Positions 23,746-33,427 are shown, numbered from the stretch's first letter. The stretch is 64,000 nt of DNA from Desulfatibacillum alkenivorans DSM 16219 (GCF_900142135.1 NZ_FQZU01000005.1:1-64000); one strand, 5' to 3'. Numbers and translations are program-made. Notes: a model not told the origin generated them from the letters alone.

Positions 23746-26394
23746 TCACCCCCCTGCGTCTTCAATGGGTAAGGCAGATTTGCCGACAAGAGGCAAACAT
23801 ATGGTAATGACGGTTCCTTTTCCCGGCTGGGACGCCAGGGTCAGATCTCCGCCATGGTCTTGCGTTACCACAAAATATGAAACCGACAACCCGAGCCCCG
23901 TTCCCCTTCCCGTTGGTCTGGTTGTAAAAAAAGGCTCAAAAACCCTTTTTTGCAAATCTTTGGTCATCCCAATCCCATTGTCCTCAATTTCTATGAGCGC
24001 CATGTCCGCTTCTTTGGCCTGCTTTAAGCGGATGACTCCGTTCTTGCGCGCGGTTGGGCTGTCGGCTATGGCCTGGGCCGCATTTTTTATTAAATTCAAG
24101 AAAACCAGCTGCATTCCCCCCGGATCGCACGGGACCGGTGGACAGCCTTCTGAGAAATCCCGGATAATCTTGATTTTTTTCAAGTCAATATGCGTTTTCA
24201 CCCTAAAATCAGCGGCCGCAAGCTTTATGGACCTGTCCATTAGATCGTTCAGGTCGTGGGGCTTATAAATCGAGGCTTTGTCCCGCGCGAACATCAAAAT
24301 ATTGTCTATGATGCGCGCTGCCTGGCCTCCCGACTTCATCAGGGAGGCGAACATCCGCAGCACGCCCCGTTTATCCATGTACTGCTGAATGGCTTCCATG
24401 CTGGTCCCGCACTCTTGGGCCGCGGCGTGATTTTGCGGCAGTTTGGTCGAGAGCCTGTTGGATATGACCTGGGCGTTCTGAATCATGCCCGCCAGCGGGT
24501 TGTTTATTTCGTGAGCCATGCCGGCGGCAAGTCCTCCCAGGGAAGCCATTTTTTCGGTGTTGACCATGGATTGCTCCAGATTCACCCGGTCGGTGACTTC
24601 GTCAAGCCTAACCACGGCGCCGTATGTTTCACTGGCCGTTAAGGGAAAAACCGTGCAATCAAAATAACGGGCCTTGCTTTCCGTCAGTACGACAACCCGC
24701 TCGTTTTTCACGATTTTTCTCGTCTCCAGGGCGCTGTTTACGCTGTCGGAGAGCAGGGGAAATTCGGGCAGCGTTTCGCCAAGGCTTCTTCCTCTGGCTT
24801 TTTCCGCGCTTATCCCTGAATGGTTCTCCGCTTGGCGATTCCAGTGCGTAATCTTTTTGTATGCATCCAAACCGACGACAATGGAGGGCATGGAATCCAG
24901 AATGTTTTGCAACAGGAGCCTGAGGTTCCTCATGGTCTGCTGGGCGTCGCGAATTTCCGTGATATCCCTCCCTTCAGGGATGAGCACGGACACCTGACCA
25001 TCTTTTGAAAAGATCGGTTTGATGGAAAAATCAATGTAACGTAATTCATCTAATGAGTTCAAGCTAGTAACATCAATTCGTGAAAATACCCCTTCGCCCG
25101 CCTTTAACACGCATTCCTTGATTCGCTGCGCTTCTTCGGCGTCATGCCGCCACCAGGGCGTTTCCCAAAAAAATATTCCCTGGACGTCCTCCAACCCGCA
25201 TCCCACTGCATCCAGAGACGCCTGGTTGGTTTCCAATAGCCGGCCTTCGCGGTCCAGAAGGCCCATGAATTGAAAGGAATTATCAAACAATGCATGGAAC
25301 TTACGTTCAGACTCCACAAGGTTTTTGTCCGCGATGCGTAAGCTCTTCACCATGTCCCCTGCTGCCTGGCCGATGACATTAAACTCTTCAATTCCGCCCT
25401 CCCGAAACTCCGGGTCCTCCCGGCCGGAAGAGATGGCGTGGAAATACTCCATCATAGCGTTGACGGGTTTGGAGATAATCCGCCGGAAAACAAACATATT
25501 CAGCAGTATCACCAACGCGCAGGCAATGACCATGACCGCCAGTTTTCCCAAAAACGCCTGGGCCAGGCGGTCCCAGATGATCCCATCATCCGAAAGGCAG
25601 ACCTTCAGAGGGCGGTCTGAATCCTGTACCCTAAGCTCCTGGTAAGATGCCACAATGCCGTCAGCCACGTGCAACTCCAACGGGTCGGAAGTCCTTCCCA
25701 TATTTGATAAGGTCTGGGTTACTCCGGAGTCCACCTGGCAGGAAAAGGCGACCACCTCGCCTTTGTGGAGTAAAACCACGTCCATCACCTGGGCTTTGTC
25801 TCGTATCATTTCCACAAAGCCGAAATTGTCATTAAGGACAGGGCCGCCGATGAGGGCGCCCAGAACCCTGCCGGTCTTTTTATCTTTAATTTTCACCGAA
25901 CCCACGCACGCCAATAGATCTTTCCCCTGGACATGAAACGCTTTCAAAACGCTTGCATTTTGCGCCGGCGTCGAAAGATCCTTCAACCCGCCGGGGAGGT
26001 CTTCCAAGCCAAAGAGGGGCGACGTGGCGTTCAGGATAATGGATCCGTCCTCCTTCAATACGAACAGAAGATCCAATGCGCTTTCCGAGTTGTTGTGAGG
26101 AAAGGCTTCGATAAGGGCCAGCAAAGTATTCTCGTCCCGCTCCTGGAGCGCTTGCTGAAAGGCCCGGTCTCCGCCCATTGCATCCAGGTGAAGCGCTACC
26201 TCCCGCATGCTGGCATGCAGTCCGTCCCGGACTATTACATGCCGCTGCTTGAACGTGGAAAGCATCTGCTGTTCCAGGGCCACGTGGGACGTGTGGTAAC
26301 TCCAGATTAACAGGCCCACACTCAACAGGCCCATAGAAAGGCCCAGGTAAAGGGTTAATAATGTAGGCAGCCTGATGGTTCGAGGGGTATTCAT
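23746..26394 (-). CDS. membrane sensor histidine kinase (periplasmic sensor-HAMP-PAS-PAS-HK)
   Basis: 882 residues from ATG 26394. Transmembrane helix 1 (about 8-30) and helix 2 (about 295-318) frame a periplasmic sensor of about 260 residues that looks Cache-like (GRVLGALIGGPVLNDNFGFVEMIRDKA region). A HAMP linker follows, then two PAS domains (about 365-480 and 500-600), the phospho-acceptor motif GMAHEINNP (His628) and an ATPase domain (GIGMTKDLQKRVFEPFF, GRGTGLGLS). It senses an extracytoplasmic signal and passes phosphate to the receiver gene that follows. The start is uncertain: the frame is open to 26583 and has another ATG at 26451, but the chosen start gives a normal basic N-terminus before helix 1. 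Its ribosome site is weak. Confidence 0.88.
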   Translation of the reverse strand: MNTPRTIRLPTLLTLYLGLSMGLLSVGLLIWSYHTSHVALEQQMLSTFKQRHVIVRDGLHASMREVALHLDAMGGDRAFQQALQERDENTLLALIEAFPHNNSESALDLLFVLKEDGSIILNATSPLFGLEDLPGGLKDLSTPAQNASVLKAFHVQGKDLLACVGSVKIKDKKTGRVLGALIGGPVLNDNFGFVEMIRDKAQVMDVVLLHKGEVVAFSCQVDSGVTQTLSNMGRTSDPLELHVADGIVASYQELRVQDSDRPLKVCLSDDGIIWDRLAQAFLGKLAVMVIACALVILLNMFVFRRIISKPVNAMMEYFHAISSGREDPEFREGGIEEFNVIGQAAGDMVKSLRIADKNLVESERKFHALFDNSFQFMGLLDREGRLLETNQASLDAVGCGLEDVQGIFFWETPWWRHDAEEAQRIKECVLKAGEGVFSRIDVTSLNSLDELRYIDFSIKPIFSKDGQVSVLIPEGRDITEIRDAQQTMRNLRLLLQNILDSMPSIVVGLDAYKKITHWNRQAENHSGISAEKARGRSLGETLPEFPLLSDSVNSALETRKIVKNERVVVLTESKARYFDCTVFPLTASETYGAVVRLDEVTDRVNLEQSMVNTEKMASLGGLAAGMAHEINNPLAGMIQNAQVISNRLSTKLPQNHAAAQECGTSMEAIQQYMDKRGVLRMFASLMKSGGQAARIIDNILMFARDKASIYKPHDLNDLMDRSIKLAAADFRVKTHIDLKKIKIIRDFSEGCPPVPCDPGGMQLVFLNLIKNAAQAIADSPTARKNGVIRLKQAKEADMALIEIEDNGIGMTKDLQKRVFEPFFTTRPTGRGTGLGLSVSYFVVTQDHGGDLTLASQPGKGTVITICLPLVGKSALPIEDAGG

Positions 26395-26620
26395 GTTAGA
26401 CGCAATCTTTATGATAGGCCCGTCGTCCTTTTGGGGAGCGGAAAACGCCATTTTTTCACACACTATTAAAGCCTGTTCGAAAACTCCTTGCCTGCGAAAA
26501 AGGGCTCTAACAGACAAATGAACACACTGAAAACGGATAGTTAAACTATATTCAAGCATACCGCACCAAGGCTTTTTTGGCAAAAAAAAATGAAGCCGCG
26601 TTTTTTGCGAGGGAATTTTC

Positions 26621-26650
26621 TTGACAGGACCGGGCCCGGGTGCATATAGA
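26621..26650 (+). promoter_or_regulatory. sigma-70-type promoter of the TetR-ald operon, with palindrome
   Basis: TTGACA at 26621-26626, an 18-base spacer and TATAGA at 26645-26650. The spacer contains the perfect palindrome CCGGGCCCGG (26630-26639), a possible operator for the TetR protein encoded 38 bases downstream. Confidence 0.75.
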
Positions 26651-26687
26651 TTGGTCAGACGCCCGATCTATTTTACGGAGGCCGCCC

Positions 26688-27311
26688 ATGGGAAGAATTA
26701 GCCTGGCGCAAACAAGACGAAATCAAATTATTCAAGCCTTTTATCGCTGCGTGGCTTCCCTGGGCCTTGCCAAAACCTCCATGCGCGCCATCGCCAAGGA
26801 AGCCGGGGTCCAGCCCAGCGCCCTTCATCATTACTTCAAAGATCGGGACGAAATGATTGAAGAAATGGTGGAGTTTTACACCGACCGTTTTTTTCACGTT
26901 TTTTTGGAGGAAATGGCTCGGTACGATGACGTTAAGGAGCGGTTGGACAAGGCCGCTGAATTTCTCTTTTCCACATCCATGATCAACGAAGAGGCCACCA
27001 GTTTTTTTTACGACTGCTGCGCGGAAGCCAAAAACAATCCCCGGGTGCGCCAGAGTCTCGCCAAGTTGTTCCGGCGCTTCCGGAAGACCATTCTTGAATA
27101 TTTTTCTGACCTGGCCATCCAAAGCGGACTGACCCCTCAGGAGACTCAGGATATTGCCACCCTTATTATTGCAGTGCACGAAGGCATAGAGCTCCAGTGG
27201 CACATGTCCCCTGAAGACGTATCTCTGGAAAGGTCCCTTTTGCTTGCCAAACGAATAATCAAAACCTTTTTACTCGGCCAGGGCCGGGAAGGATTGCGGA
27301 GGGCGGTATGA
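26688..27311 (+). CDS. TetR-family transcriptional regulator
   Basis: 207 residues. The N-terminal helix-turn-helix (about 10-55, MRAIAKEAGVQPSALHHYFK) is typical TetR, and the rest is an all-helical ligand and dimer domain. ATG 26688 has GGAGG six bases upstream. It is the first gene of a seven-gene operon and its stop overlaps the alanine dehydrogenase start by four bases (ATGA). It probably represses this operon through the palindrome in its promoter and is released by a pathway metabolite. The ligand is unknown. Confidence 0.9.
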   Translation: MGRISLAQTRRNQIIQAFYRCVASLGLAKTSMRAIAKEAGVQPSALHHYFKDRDEMIEEMVEFYTDRFFHVFLEEMARYDDVKERLDKAAEFLFSTSMINEEATSFFYDCCAEAKNNPRVRQSLAKLFRRFRKTILEYFSDLAIQSGLTPQETQDIATLIIAVHEGIELQWHMSPEDVSLERSLLLAKRIIKTFLLGQGREGLRRAV

Positions 27312-28429
27312 TCGTCGGTATATTGAAGGAAATCAAGGTAGAGGAAAACCGTGTATCCATGACCCCCGCAGGCGCAGAGGTCATGACTCAGCACGGTCAT
27401 ACGATTCTGGTGGAAAAATCGGCAGGCGCCGCCTCGGGCTTTACGGACGAGATGTACGTGGAAGCCGGCGCGGAAATCGTGGATACGCCCCAGGAGATTT
27501 TCAGCAAGTCCGAGATGGTCATGCATGTTAAGGAGCCGCAAAAGTCGGAATACGGTCTCATGCGTCCCGGACAGATTATGTTCACGTACTTGCATCTGGC
27601 AGCGGACCAGGTTCTTACCGAGGCTATGATCAAGTCCGGCTCCGTGTGCATCGCTTACGAAACCATTCAAAAAGCCGACGGCTCCCTGCCTTTGCTCACC
27701 CCCATGAGCGAGGTGGCCGGGCGCATGGCTATCCAACAGGGCGCCAAGTTCTTGGAAATGTCCAAGGGCGGCCAGGGCATTCTGCTTGGCGGCGTGCCGG
27801 GCGTCGATCCCGGGAATGTGCTGATTCTGGGAGGCGGGGTGGTGGGAACCAACGCCGCCAAGATGGCTTGCGGCCTGGGCGCCCGGGTGGTTTTGCTGGA
27901 CACCAACCTGGACCGTCTGCGCTATTTGAGCGACGTCATGCCTAAAAACTGCTTCTTGCTCATGTCCAGCCCGGCGACGATCCGGGATCGCATTCAGGCC
28001 GCCGACGTTGTTGTGGGCGCCGTGCTCATTCCCGGCGCCAAGGCGCCCAGTCTGGTGACCCGGGACATGCTCGCCACTATGAAGCCCGGCGCGGTTATGG
28101 TGGACGTGGCCATTGACCAGGGAGGTTGCTTTGAAACCTCCAGGCCGACCACCCACGGCGATCCCACATACATCGAAGAAGGCGTGGTTCATTACTGCGT
28201 GGCTAATATGCCGGGCGGGGTCGCCAAGACTTCCACCCTGGCCCTGACCAACGCCACCCTGCCTTACGCCCTGGAAATCGCTTCCATGGGTTGGGAGGCC
28301 GCCGTGCGCGAAAATCCGGAAATTCGCCTGGGCGCCAACGTCGTCAGCGGAAAGATTACTTACAAGGGCGTGGCCGAAGCCTTTGACATGGAGTACACGC
28401 CCGTGAGCGAGTTGTTTCAAGCCAACTGA
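27308..28429 (+). CDS. ald: alanine dehydrogenase
   Basis: A 373-residue cytoplasmic enzyme interconverting L-alanine and pyruvate plus ammonia with NAD. The family's catalytic residues fall at the classical positions: Lys75 (MHVKEP) and His96 (YLHLA). The NAD-binding Rossmann motif [12 protein letters not shown] is near 175, and VDVAIDQGG and the C-terminal signature are also present. The length equals typical Ald proteins. As part of an operon with a class III aminotransferase, it may supply L-alanine as amino donor, or recycle the pyruvate that this transaminase would make. That link is an inference. Confidence 0.95.
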   Translation: MIVGILKEIKVEENRVSMTPAGAEVMTQHGHTILVEKSAGAASGFTDEMYVEAGAEIVDTPQEIFSKSEMVMHVKEPQKSEYGLMRPGQIMFTYLHLAADQVLTEAMIKSGSVCIAYETIQKADGSLPLLTPMSEVAGRMAIQQGAKFLEMSKGGQGILLGGVPGVDPGNVLILGGGVVGTNAAKMACGLGARVVLLDTNLDRLRYLSDVMPKNCFLLMSSPATIRDRIQAADVVVGAVLIPGAKAPSLVTRDMLATMKPGAVMVDVAIDQGGCFETSRPTTHGDPTYIEEGVVHYCVANMPGGVAKTSTLALTNATLPYALEIASMGWEAAVRENPEIRLGANVVSGKITYKGVAEAFDMEYTPVSELFQAN

Positions 28430-28458
28430 CATAAATTGCAACAGAGGGGGGATTAATC

Positions 28459-29223
28459 ATGAGCCGCAACCTTGTTCTGGCCAATCTGAACCTGTACGCC
28501 GTGCTTCCCAATTTGGAGGAGTTGGTGCGGCATGATCAGGAAATGGCCTTGTTGATCAAAGACTGGGACATTTGCATTCAATTCAGCGCGCTGGGGGGCC
28601 CGGCTGCTTTTGCGGAGTTTAAAAACGGAGAATGCACCGTGGGGCGGGGCAAGCACTTCAGCCCCACGGTCAAACTCTTTTTTGCGACTCCCGGACATTT
28701 GAACAAAATGTTCGACGGCAAAGCCCAGCCCATTCCCTTGAAGGGCTTCACCAAGCTGGGCTTTTTGTCCAAAGAGTTTTCCAAACTCACCGACCGCATG
28801 GAGTATTACCTCAAACCTTCGGAAGAATCCCTTTCCAACCCGGATTTCGTCTCCCTGAACACCCTCATGACCATGCACACCGCCGGAAGGGCGGTGGTGG
28901 AGCTGGCCGTCAACGATCCGGTGGCCAGCCATGTGTCCAAGGGCATGATGGACGGCTCCCTGCTCATGAAGGTGCTGCCCGACGGACCGGCCATTACCCT
29001 GAACTTTAAAAACGGCAAGGCCGGCTTTCAAAAAGGCGAAACCGCCTCTCCCATGGCCTGCATGCTTTTGAAAGACATGGATACGGCCAACAAGCTGCTT
29101 AATCAAAAGCTGGACGCCTTCAGCGCCATTGCCGGCGGGGAAGTGATCATCAAAGGCCAGACGCCCATGATGGACGCAATGGACCTGATATTGGACCGCA
29201 TTCCGCACTATCTGGACGCCTAA
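28459..29223 (+). CDS. SCP2-like lipid-binding protein (first of two)
   Basis: 254 residues without signal peptide. The central part (about 35-110: CIQFSALGGPAAFAEFKNGE, KLFFATPGHLNKMFDGKAQPIPLKG) has the features of the SCP2 sterol-carrier fold, an alpha/beta domain that holds lipids in a hydrophobic pocket. The C-terminal half repeats some of this pattern (ITLNFKNGKAGFQKGE, MLLKDMDTANKLL), so it may contain two SCP2 units. It follows alanine dehydrogenase closely with a GGGGGG-rich ribosome site. A second SCP2-like gene closes the operon, suggesting a lipidic substrate or product. Function is inferred from the fold only. Confidence 0.72.
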   Translation: MSRNLVLANLNLYAVLPNLEELVRHDQEMALLIKDWDICIQFSALGGPAAFAEFKNGECTVGRGKHFSPTVKLFFATPGHLNKMFDGKAQPIPLKGFTKLGFLSKEFSKLTDRMEYYLKPSEESLSNPDFVSLNTLMTMHTAGRAVVELAVNDPVASHVSKGMMDGSLLMKVLPDGPAITLNFKNGKAGFQKGETASPMACMLLKDMDTANKLLNQKLDAFSAIAGGEVIIKGQTPMMDAMDLILDRIPHYLDA

Positions 29224-29323
29224 GCGCATTTAAGGCGCAGCGGAATCCGGCTTTGAGCATGCTCAGGCTGCAAAAAAATCCGGACGGGTTTCCAAACCCG
29301 TTGAATACAAGGAGGCAGGGGGA

Positions 29324-30565
29324 ATGAAAACTTACACTTATCCGAAAAGCCAGGAACTTTTTCAGCGGGCCGCCAAGGTCATCCCTTGCGGCATTTACGG
29401 CCATTTAAGCCCCGCCCCGCTTATCCCGGCGGACGCCTATCCCTTTTATGCGTCCAGAGCCGAAGGCTCCAAGTTCTGGGACGTGGACGGCAACGAATTC
29501 ATCGATTACATGTGCGCTTACGGCCCCATGGTGTTGGGGTACAACTACAAGCCCGTGGACGATGCGGCGGCCAGGCAGTACGCCCAAGCCAACTGCGTCA
29601 CCTCGCCCGGGCCCGTCATGGTTGAACTGGCCGAAAAATTGACGGACGTGGTTTCCATGGCCGATTGGGCTTTTTTCGCCAAAAACGGCAACGACGTCAC
29701 CACCTATGCAACCATGATCGCCCGAAAAGCCACGGGCCGCAAAAAAATCGTGCTGATCAAAGGCGGATACCACGGCGTGGCGCCCTGGACCCAGACCTAC
29801 GGCCACCATGGCGTCATGGAGGAAGACGGCCAACATACCATCCGCATACGCTGGAACGACTTTGAAGCCTTCAAAAAGGTGGTGGACGAAAATCCCGGCG
29901 ACGTTGCGGGCTTCATGGCTACCCCGTACCATCACCCGACTTTTGTGGATAACGAAATGCCCCTGCCGGGTTACTGGGACAAGGTCCAGGCCCTGTGCAA
30001 CGCCAAGGGCATCGTGTTGATCGTGGACGACATCCGGTGCGGGTTCCGGCTGGACATCCGGGGATCTCACGAGTATTTCGGGTTTAAGCCAGACTTGGTT
30101 TGCTTTTGTAAGGCCATCGGCAACGGGTATCCCATATCCGCCCTGGTGGGGACCGAAGCCCTGAAAAACGACGCCGCCAAGGTGTTTTATACAGGCAGCT
30201 ACTGGTTTTCCGGCGCACCCATGGCCGCGGCCCTGAAAACCATCAACGAAATGGAAGCCATGGACGCGGTCAAGATGATGACCGATTTCGGCGAGAACCT
30301 GAAAAAAGGCCTGATAGAGGTTGCCGCCAACCACGGCTACGACCTGAAAGTCACGGGCCATCCCGCCATGCCGTATTTGAGGATCACGGACGATCCCACG
30401 CTCATGCTGCATCAGGATTGGTGCGCGGAATGCACCAAGCGCGGAGCGTTTTTTTCGTCCCATCATAACTGGTTCGTATCCACTGCGCATACTCAGGAGG
30501 ACCAGGAAAGGACCCTGGAAATAGCTGACGACGCCTTTGAGGCCATCAAGAAAAACAAGGAATAG
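29324..30565 (+). CDS. class III aminotransferase, glutamate-1-semialdehyde aminomutase-like
   Basis: A 413-residue PLP enzyme of fold type I. It has the usual domain order: SRAEGSKFWDVDGNEFIDYM near the N-terminus, KGGYHGV for cofactor phosphate, IVDDIRCGFR with the Asp that contacts the pyridine nitrogen, and FCKAIGNGYPISA with the Schiff-base Lys263. It resembles HemL, but the operon context (transketolase halves, SCP2 proteins, alanine dehydrogenase) makes tetrapyrrole synthesis unlikely. Transamination or aminomutation of a ketose- or aldehyde-containing intermediate is more plausible. AAGGAGG precedes the ATG. Confidence 0.9.
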   Translation: MKTYTYPKSQELFQRAAKVIPCGIYGHLSPAPLIPADAYPFYASRAEGSKFWDVDGNEFIDYMCAYGPMVLGYNYKPVDDAAARQYAQANCVTSPGPVMVELAEKLTDVVSMADWAFFAKNGNDVTTYATMIARKATGRKKIVLIKGGYHGVAPWTQTYGHHGVMEEDGQHTIRIRWNDFEAFKKVVDENPGDVAGFMATPYHHPTFVDNEMPLPGYWDKVQALCNAKGIVLIVDDIRCGFRLDIRGSHEYFGFKPDLVCFCKAIGNGYPISALVGTEALKNDAAKVFYTGSYWFSGAPMAAALKTINEMEAMDAVKMMTDFGENLKKGLIEVAANHGYDLKVTGHPAMPYLRITDDPTLMLHQDWCAECTKRGAFFSSHHNWFVSTAHTQEDQERTLEIADDAFEAIKKNKE

Positions 30566-30579
30566 GGGAGGGAATTCGC

Positions 30580-31422
30580 GTGGCGCTTTCTACCAATGAG
30601 ATCAAAGATCTGGAGCAGCATGCCTGGCAGGCCCGCCAGGACATCATCGACATCACGGGGTGGTCAGGAGGGGCGCACATCGGCGGCGGCCTGTCCGTTG
30701 CCGACATCCTGGTGATTCTGTATTTTAAATACCTCAATGTGGACCCGAAAAATCCCCAATGGGAAGACCGGGACCGCTTCATCATGAGCAAGGGCCATGC
30801 CGGCGTGGCTTACGCCCCGGTGCTGGCCCGCAAAGGCTATTTTAATTTCGACGATTTGCAGACCTTCAACAAGTTCAAGTCTCCTTTCGGCATGCACCTG
30901 GACTGCCTCAAGGTCAAGGGCGTGGACGTGTCCACCGGCTCTTTGGGCCACGGTCTGTCCATCGCCGTGGGCCTGGCCCTGGGCGCGCGCTTGCAGAAAA
31001 AGGACTGGTACACCTATTGCGTCCTGGGCGACGGAGAATGCAACGAAGGCTCGGTCTGGGAAGCCGCCATGTCCGCCAGCCACTTTAAATTGAACAATCT
31101 CATCACCTTTGTGGACCGCAACAGGCTGATGATCGACGGGGAGACCGAGGACGTCATGGGCCTGGAGCCCTTCGCCGACAAATGGAAGGCCTTCGGCTTC
31201 ATCGTCAAGGAAGTGGACGGGCATGACTTCAACCAGCTTAGCGAAGCCATTGACTTTGCCAAGGCGGAAAAATCCGGGCCGGTGGTCATCATCGCCAACA
31301 CCGCCAAGGGCAAGGGCGTGGACTTCATGGAAAACGAGGTCAAGTGGCATTACGGCGGTTTGGATACGGACCTTCGGGCCCAGGCCAAGGCGTCCGTGGA
31401 CAAGCTCTACGGCAAGGCCTGA
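30580..31422 (+). CDS. transketolase-like enzyme, N-terminal (TPP-binding) subunit
   Basis: 280 residues, equal to the N-terminal third of transketolase. It has the start typical of split enzymes (LEQHAWQARQDIIDITGWSG), TGSLGHGLSIAVGLA, and the TPP/metal motif GDGECNEGSVWEA...FVDRN. The Pyr and C-terminal domains lie in the next gene. Together they form a two-subunit transketolase, an arrangement common in bacteria and archaea both for pentose metabolism and for special ketol transfers in secondary pathways. GTG start with GGGAGGG nine bases upstream, 14 bases after the aminotransferase stop. Confidence 0.93.
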   Translation: MALSTNEIKDLEQHAWQARQDIIDITGWSGGAHIGGGLSVADILVILYFKYLNVDPKNPQWEDRDRFIMSKGHAGVAYAPVLARKGYFNFDDLQTFNKFKSPFGMHLDCLKVKGVDVSTGSLGHGLSIAVGLALGARLQKKDWYTYCVLGDGECNEGSVWEAAMSASHFKLNNLITFVDRNRLMIDGETEDVMGLEPFADKWKAFGFIVKEVDGHDFNQLSEAIDFAKAEKSGPVVIIANTAKGKGVDFMENEVKWHYGGLDTDLRAQAKASVDKLYGKA

Positions 31423-31493
31423 TTCACAAGCATTCATCCAATCCGGGCGAATCAGTCCCGGACCTTAAATAAAAAGGATTACAGGAGAGAACC

Positions 31494-32504
31494 ATGAGTG
31501 AAGGTTTAACCTGGACGGTATATGACGCGGATTCCATGACCCAGGCCGAGATTTACGGGCAGGTGCTGTGCGACCTGGGCGATCAGCATCCGGAAATCGT
31601 AGGGCTTTCTGCAGACCTTGCCAACTCCACCAAGATCGGCAAGTTCGGCCAGAAGTTCCCGGAAAGATTCTTCAACGTAGGCATCGCCGAGCAAAACCTC
31701 TTTGGCGTGGCAGCAGGGCTTGCCAAGTCGGGCCTTACGCCCTTTGTATCCACCATGGCCACGTTCGTGTCCATGCGGGCTTGCGAGCAGGTGCGCACGG
31801 ACATCTGCTATCAGAACCTGGATTGCAAGATCATCGCCACCCACGGCGGCGCCTCCTTTGGGCAGGCGGGCTCCACCCACCATTGCACCGAGGATTTATC
31901 CATCATGCGGTCTTTCGCCAACATGACCGTGATCGTGCCCGCCGACGGCATCGAATGCGCCAACGCGGTCAAAGCCTGCATCGACTGGCCCGGCCCGGTA
32001 TACATCCGCATCGGCCGCGGGTTCGAGCCCAAGTTTTACGACGACGAAGAATATGGCTTTCAAATCGGCAAGGCGGTAACGTTGATGGAAGGCACGGACA
32101 TCACCCTTATCTGCTGCGGGGTGACCGTGCTTCAGGCCATGGAAGCCGCCAAGTTTTTGAAGGAAAACGACGGTCTGAGCGTGCGGGTGTTGAACATCCA
32201 CACCATCAAGCCCATAGACGAAGAGGCCATCCTCAAAGCGGTCATGGACACCCGGCGCCTTGCCGTTTTCGAAGAGCACAACGTCATGGGCGGCCTGGGC
32301 TCCGCCGTGGCCGACGTCATCGCCGCCAGCGGCAAGGGATGCGCGTTCACCAAGGTGGGCATCCCGGACTGCTACTGTGAGGTGGGATACCCCGAGGATC
32401 TGTACACCCATTACAAACTGGACGCAGACGGCGTTATCGAGACGGTTCGTCAGGTTATGCAGATGGACTTTGAAGAGGACGACGACTGGGAAGACGAGGT
32501 GTAA
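31494..32504 (+). CDS. transketolase-like enzyme, C-terminal subunit
   Basis: 336 residues, matching the Pyr domain (catalytic Glu in NVGIAEQNLFGVAAGLA) plus the C-terminal domain of transketolase. It pairs with the preceding gene product. ADLANSTKIGKF and THGGASFGQAGSTHH are as in split transketolases and DXS-like enzymes. The acidic C-terminus (DFEEDDDWEDE) is unusual. Found with an aminotransferase and lipid-carrier genes, it may move a two-carbon ketol unit to a pathway-specific acceptor rather than serve the pentose pathway. The acceptor is unknown. RBS AGGAGAG before ATG. Confidence 0.93.
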   Translation: MSEGLTWTVYDADSMTQAEIYGQVLCDLGDQHPEIVGLSADLANSTKIGKFGQKFPERFFNVGIAEQNLFGVAAGLAKSGLTPFVSTMATFVSMRACEQVRTDICYQNLDCKIIATHGGASFGQAGSTHHCTEDLSIMRSFANMTVIVPADGIECANAVKACIDWPGPVYIRIGRGFEPKFYDDEEYGFQIGKAVTLMEGTDITLICCGVTVLQAMEAAKFLKENDGLSVRVLNIHTIKPIDEEAILKAVMDTRRLAVFEEHNVMGGLGSAVADVIAASGKGCAFTKVGIPDCYCEVGYPEDLYTHYKLDADGVIETVRQVMQMDFEEDDDWEDEV

Positions 32505-32505
32505 T

Positions 32506-33279
32506 ATGGCTACAGATAGAGAATTGCTTGCAGCAAGAATATATTTGAGAGCCGTGTTCCCCGTCATGAAGGTCATTCTGAACGAAGACCCGGCCTTGAA
32601 AAAGAAGTTCGCCAACGTCACGGCAAAGGTTCAGTTCGTCGCCAAGGACCCGGCCGGAGACGTGGGCGCCTGCCTGTGCTTTGACAAAGGCGAGTTCAAG
32701 GTGGAGCAGGGCGTGGACCCCAGCCCGGACATTACCTTTTCGTTCCGCACCGTGGAGCGCATGCTGGCCATGCTCTCGGGCAAGCCGGCCATTCCCATGA
32801 TCAAGGGATTCTGGAAGATCGGCCTGCTGATCAAGGTGTTGTCTTTGCTCATGTCCTTGAAGATCCTCATGCCCGACGCCCGGCCCACGGACCCGGAGAA
32901 AAAGCGCCTTAAGGTCAAGCTGACCTTCTACATGATCACCACGGCCCTCAGCCAGTACAACAAGGGCGGAGATCCGGAAATGGTCAAGTGGACCAAGATG
33001 CAGCCCGAGCGGATTTATCAGATTACCGTGGACGACGACATCGCCGCGTATTTGCGCGTCAAGGCCGGAAAAACCAAGGCGGGCAGGGGCGTTTACAAGC
33101 GCCGCCGTCCCTTTGTGCACATGAAGTTCAACGGCGTGGACGGGGCCTTTCCCATTGTCATGAACGACATCGGCATGGTGGACGCGGTCAAAAAGGGATT
33201 TTTGACCATCGAGGGATCGCCCGAATACGGCGGAAACATCGGCGATTTCATGGTGCGCATTCAGGACCTGATCACCTGA
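32506..33279 (+). CDS. SCP2-like lipid-binding protein (second of two)
   Basis: 257 residues starting at ATG 32506, one base after the transketolase stop. The frame is open further upstream, but that part overlaps the transketolase gene. Residues about 45-125 show the SCP2 pattern (ACLCFDKGEFKVEQGVDPSP, VERMLAMLSGKPAIPMIKG). The rest includes a basic segment (GKTKAGRGVYKRRRPFVHMK) and a second glycine-containing strand region. It is related in layout to the SCP2-like protein at the start of the operon. It probably binds or presents a lipid to the enzymes of this operon. The fold assignment is moderate and the role is inferred. Confidence 0.68.
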   Translation: MATDRELLAARIYLRAVFPVMKVILNEDPALKKKFANVTAKVQFVAKDPAGDVGACLCFDKGEFKVEQGVDPSPDITFSFRTVERMLAMLSGKPAIPMIKGFWKIGLLIKVLSLLMSLKILMPDARPTDPEKKRLKVKLTFYMITTALSQYNKGGDPEMVKWTKMQPERIYQITVDDDIAAYLRVKAGKTKAGRGVYKRRRPFVHMKFNGVDGAFPIVMNDIGMVDAVKKGFLTIEGSPEYGGNIGDFMVRIQDLIT

Positions 33280-33306
33280 GGTTTTTTCAGATCAACATGA
33301 GACGGC

Positions 33307-33348
33307 AAAGGCCTGGATTCGGGAGATTATCCCGCTTCCAGGCCTTTT
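33307..33348 (+). terminator. terminator of the TetR-ald-transketolase operon
   Basis: An 11-bp stem AAAGGCCTGGA/TCCAGGCCTTT with an inner GGGA/TCCC pairing, ending in TTTT. It follows the last SCP2-like gene by 28 bases. Confidence 0.85.
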
Positions 33349-33427
33349 GGTTTTGGGTTGCGTCGGCGCTTTCGATTTTACTAACTCAGTTTGCCGGAGG
33401 CCCCGGAATCCGCCTGATCAATCAACT

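Noticed and set aside
27146-28441. 431-codon minus-strand open frame
   Set aside because: It is antisense to alanine dehydrogenase, whose catalytic residues and length are exact. The antisense product is low-complexity.
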